Below, one piece after another: positions 24,464-25,076 of a DNA stretch of 25,076 nucleotides. The notes beneath the pieces were generated by a model. That model was not told the origin of the DNA. It was given only the letters and a program-made list of their open reading frames with translations, and did not search any database. The translations under genes were made by a program, and so were the position numbers. This DNA is from an uncultured bacterium (GTDB taxonomy: Bacteria; Bacillota; Clostridia; Lachnospirales; Lachnospiraceae). Within the stretch, counting starts at the first letter, position 1. Every line of letters begins with the position of its first letter. The stretch covers positions 1 through 25,076 of the forward strand of contig CAJMRM010000045.1 of the NCBI GenBank assembly GCA_905215775.1, read 5' to 3'.

Positions 24464-24493
24464 TTGAAGCATGGATCGTGGGTATGCTATAAT
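24464..24493 (+). promoter_or_regulatory. Promoter for the small membrane peptide gene
   Basis: TTGAAG (24464-24469), an 18-base spacer and a perfect TATAAT (24488-24493) with the TG of an extended -10 at 24485-24486. Transcription would start near 24500 and give an 85-base leader with a perfect CCGTATC / GATACGG hairpin (24527-24546). Confidence 0.7.
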
Positions 24494-24584
24494 CGGAAGC
24501 ATGGGTGTCCGCCTGGACGAACCACGCCGTATCCCTTCCGATACGGGAAATAAAGCATATAGATTCAGGAAAGGAAGTTTTGGT

Positions 24585-24680
24585 ATGAGAAAAATAGTAA
24601 ACCGGGTATTGGCTGCTGGGATTGTGATCACAGTCGTTTATCTGTTTGTGGAATATTATCTGCCGCTGCTGATCCAGTAA
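24585..24680 (+). CDS. Small single-helix membrane peptide
   Basis: A 31-residue peptide starting MRKIVNRVLAAG, with a basic N-terminus and one hydrophobic helix over most of its length. I do not recognise a family. AAAGGAAG is correctly spaced before the ATG at 24585. A longer in-frame start at 24471 lies upstream of the predicted transcription start near 24500, which argues for the short form. It has its own promoter and no coding partner close by. Such peptides often regulate membrane complexes or act as toxins, but nothing here favours one over the other. Confidence 0.6.
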   Translation: MRKIVNRVLAAGIVITVVYLFVEYYLPLLIQ

Positions 24681-24788
24681 ATATTGTACAAGGGATCGAA
24701 GGAGACTGGAGAGAAGGAATGGGCGTGTCGTTTTATCTATGGATGGAGTGATTCATAACTATGCGCGAAAGCCTTCTTTAACGAATAG

Positions 24789-24818
24789 TTGGAAAATGAT
24801 GAATAAGAAATGTATAAA
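24789..24818 (+). promoter_or_regulatory. Possible promoter for the secreted protein gene
   Basis: TTGGAA (24789-24794), an 18-base spacer and TATAAA (24813-24818). Transcription would begin inside the left arm of the terminator hairpin that follows, so this transcript could not form the full stem. The rest of the gap from 24681 shows nothing recognisable. Confidence 0.4.
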
Positions 24819-24852
24819 AATCGGCTTATGGTCTCCATAGGCTGATTTTTTT
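24817..24852 (+). terminator. Rho-independent terminator upstream of the last gene
   Basis: A 15-bp stem with two G-U pairs (24817-24831 with 24835-24849), a three-base loop, and a T tract to 24852. It would end transcripts arriving from the small peptide gene. Confidence 0.85.
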
Positions 24853-24869
24853 ATTGGGAGGGATTCAAC

Positions 24870-25076
24870 ATGAAAAAACAGATTTTTGCGCTTCTTCTTT
24901 CACTCTTACTTGTTGTGTCTCTTCCTTTTTCAACTTTGGCTGATGTGGCATCCGGATCCAATGCGGTTTACGGGGATCCGTTCTCGGATCGGCTGGATGC
25001 GTATTCTATGGCTGGTACAGTTACTGATACTATATCCGCTCCACGTTTACAAGTCGGTATGGAGGTTTATGATTCT
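24870..25076 (+). CDS. Secreted protein of unknown function (5' end only)
   Basis: The first 69 codons of a gene that runs off the window. The N-terminus is a clear signal peptide: MKKQ, then a leucine/valine-rich helix (about residues 5-17), then FSTLADVAS with likely cleavage after Ala23 or nearby. The mature part visible is about 45 residues, polar, with no recognisable domain. GGGAGGG lies before the ATG. The signal region uses more T-rich codons than the rest of the window, which fits a hydrophobic leader but could also mark a change of gene origin. The gene lies 17 bases after the terminator hairpin. Confidence 0.75.
   Translation, partial: MKKQIFALLLSLLLVVSLPFSTLADVASGSNAVYGDPFSDRLDAYSMAGTVTDTISAPRLQVGMEVYDS

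Noticed and set aside
24405..24791. Direct repeat ACGAATAGTTG (24405-24415 and 24781-24791)
   Set aside because: An 11-base repeat 376 bases apart in AT-rich DNA may be chance. It brackets the small peptide gene, but no recombinase or other sign of insertion supports attachment sites.

Overview
The window looks like a stretch of chromosome from a Gram-positive, Clostridia-type anaerobe, most likely a member of the Lachnospiraceae (Clostridium cluster XIVa). The evidence is strong AGGAGG-type ribosome sites, frequent TTG/GTG starts, an L27 protein with the cleavable Firmicute leader next to its Prp protease, the order B12-type radical SAM / DUF2344 / RNase G / rplU / prp / rpmA / obg / yhbY / nadD / yqeK / rsfS, and a lexA gene divergent from a LysM gene with Bacillus-type SOS boxes. 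Species cannot be set from the sequence alone. Base composition is moderate and even, except for the AT-richer last 700 bases.

Layout. Positions 1-7211 are tightly packed plus-strand genes: the tail of a HAD phosphatase, a YgiQ-family radical SAM protein, a short-chain dehydrogenase, an unknown two-helix membrane protein, an RluA-type pseudouridine synthase, the Holliday junction resolvase RecU and a HflK/HflC membrane pair. pepT (7287-8528) has its own promoter and a strong terminator. An MBOAT acyltransferase and an SGNH hydrolase-like protein (8672-11074) form a two-gene unit that probably acylates an envelope polymer.

From 11209 a clear promoter drives the B12-binding radical SAM protein, its DUF2344 partner and an RNase G-like nuclease (11335-15113). 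Then comes a 340-base gap holding an almost perfect 111-bp tandem repeat. The repeat has nested hairpins and a palindrome that puts an extended -10 box on both strands. It sits just upstream of a gene of the coenzyme F420 gamma-glutamyl ligase family. Next is the conserved ribosome-biogenesis block (16886-21158): L21 with a leader hairpin, the Prp protease, L27, Obg, YhbY, NadD, YqeK and RsfS.

The last part is an SOS module. LexA (minus strand) and a 105-residue secreted LysM protein (plus strand) diverge from a 234-base gap carrying four SOS-box-like sites over both promoters. The LysM protein matches Bacillus YneA, a division suppressor, in size, architecture and position. It converges on a 352-residue tyrosine recombinase that overlaps an upstream TtcA-family tRNA thiolation gene. 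The window ends with a 31-residue membrane peptide that has its own promoter, and the start of a secreted protein.

The most unusual features are the 111-bp repeat element with the F420-ligase-like gene behind it, and the four-box SOS region. No CRISPR array, tRNA, rRNA, insertion sequence or prophage was seen.
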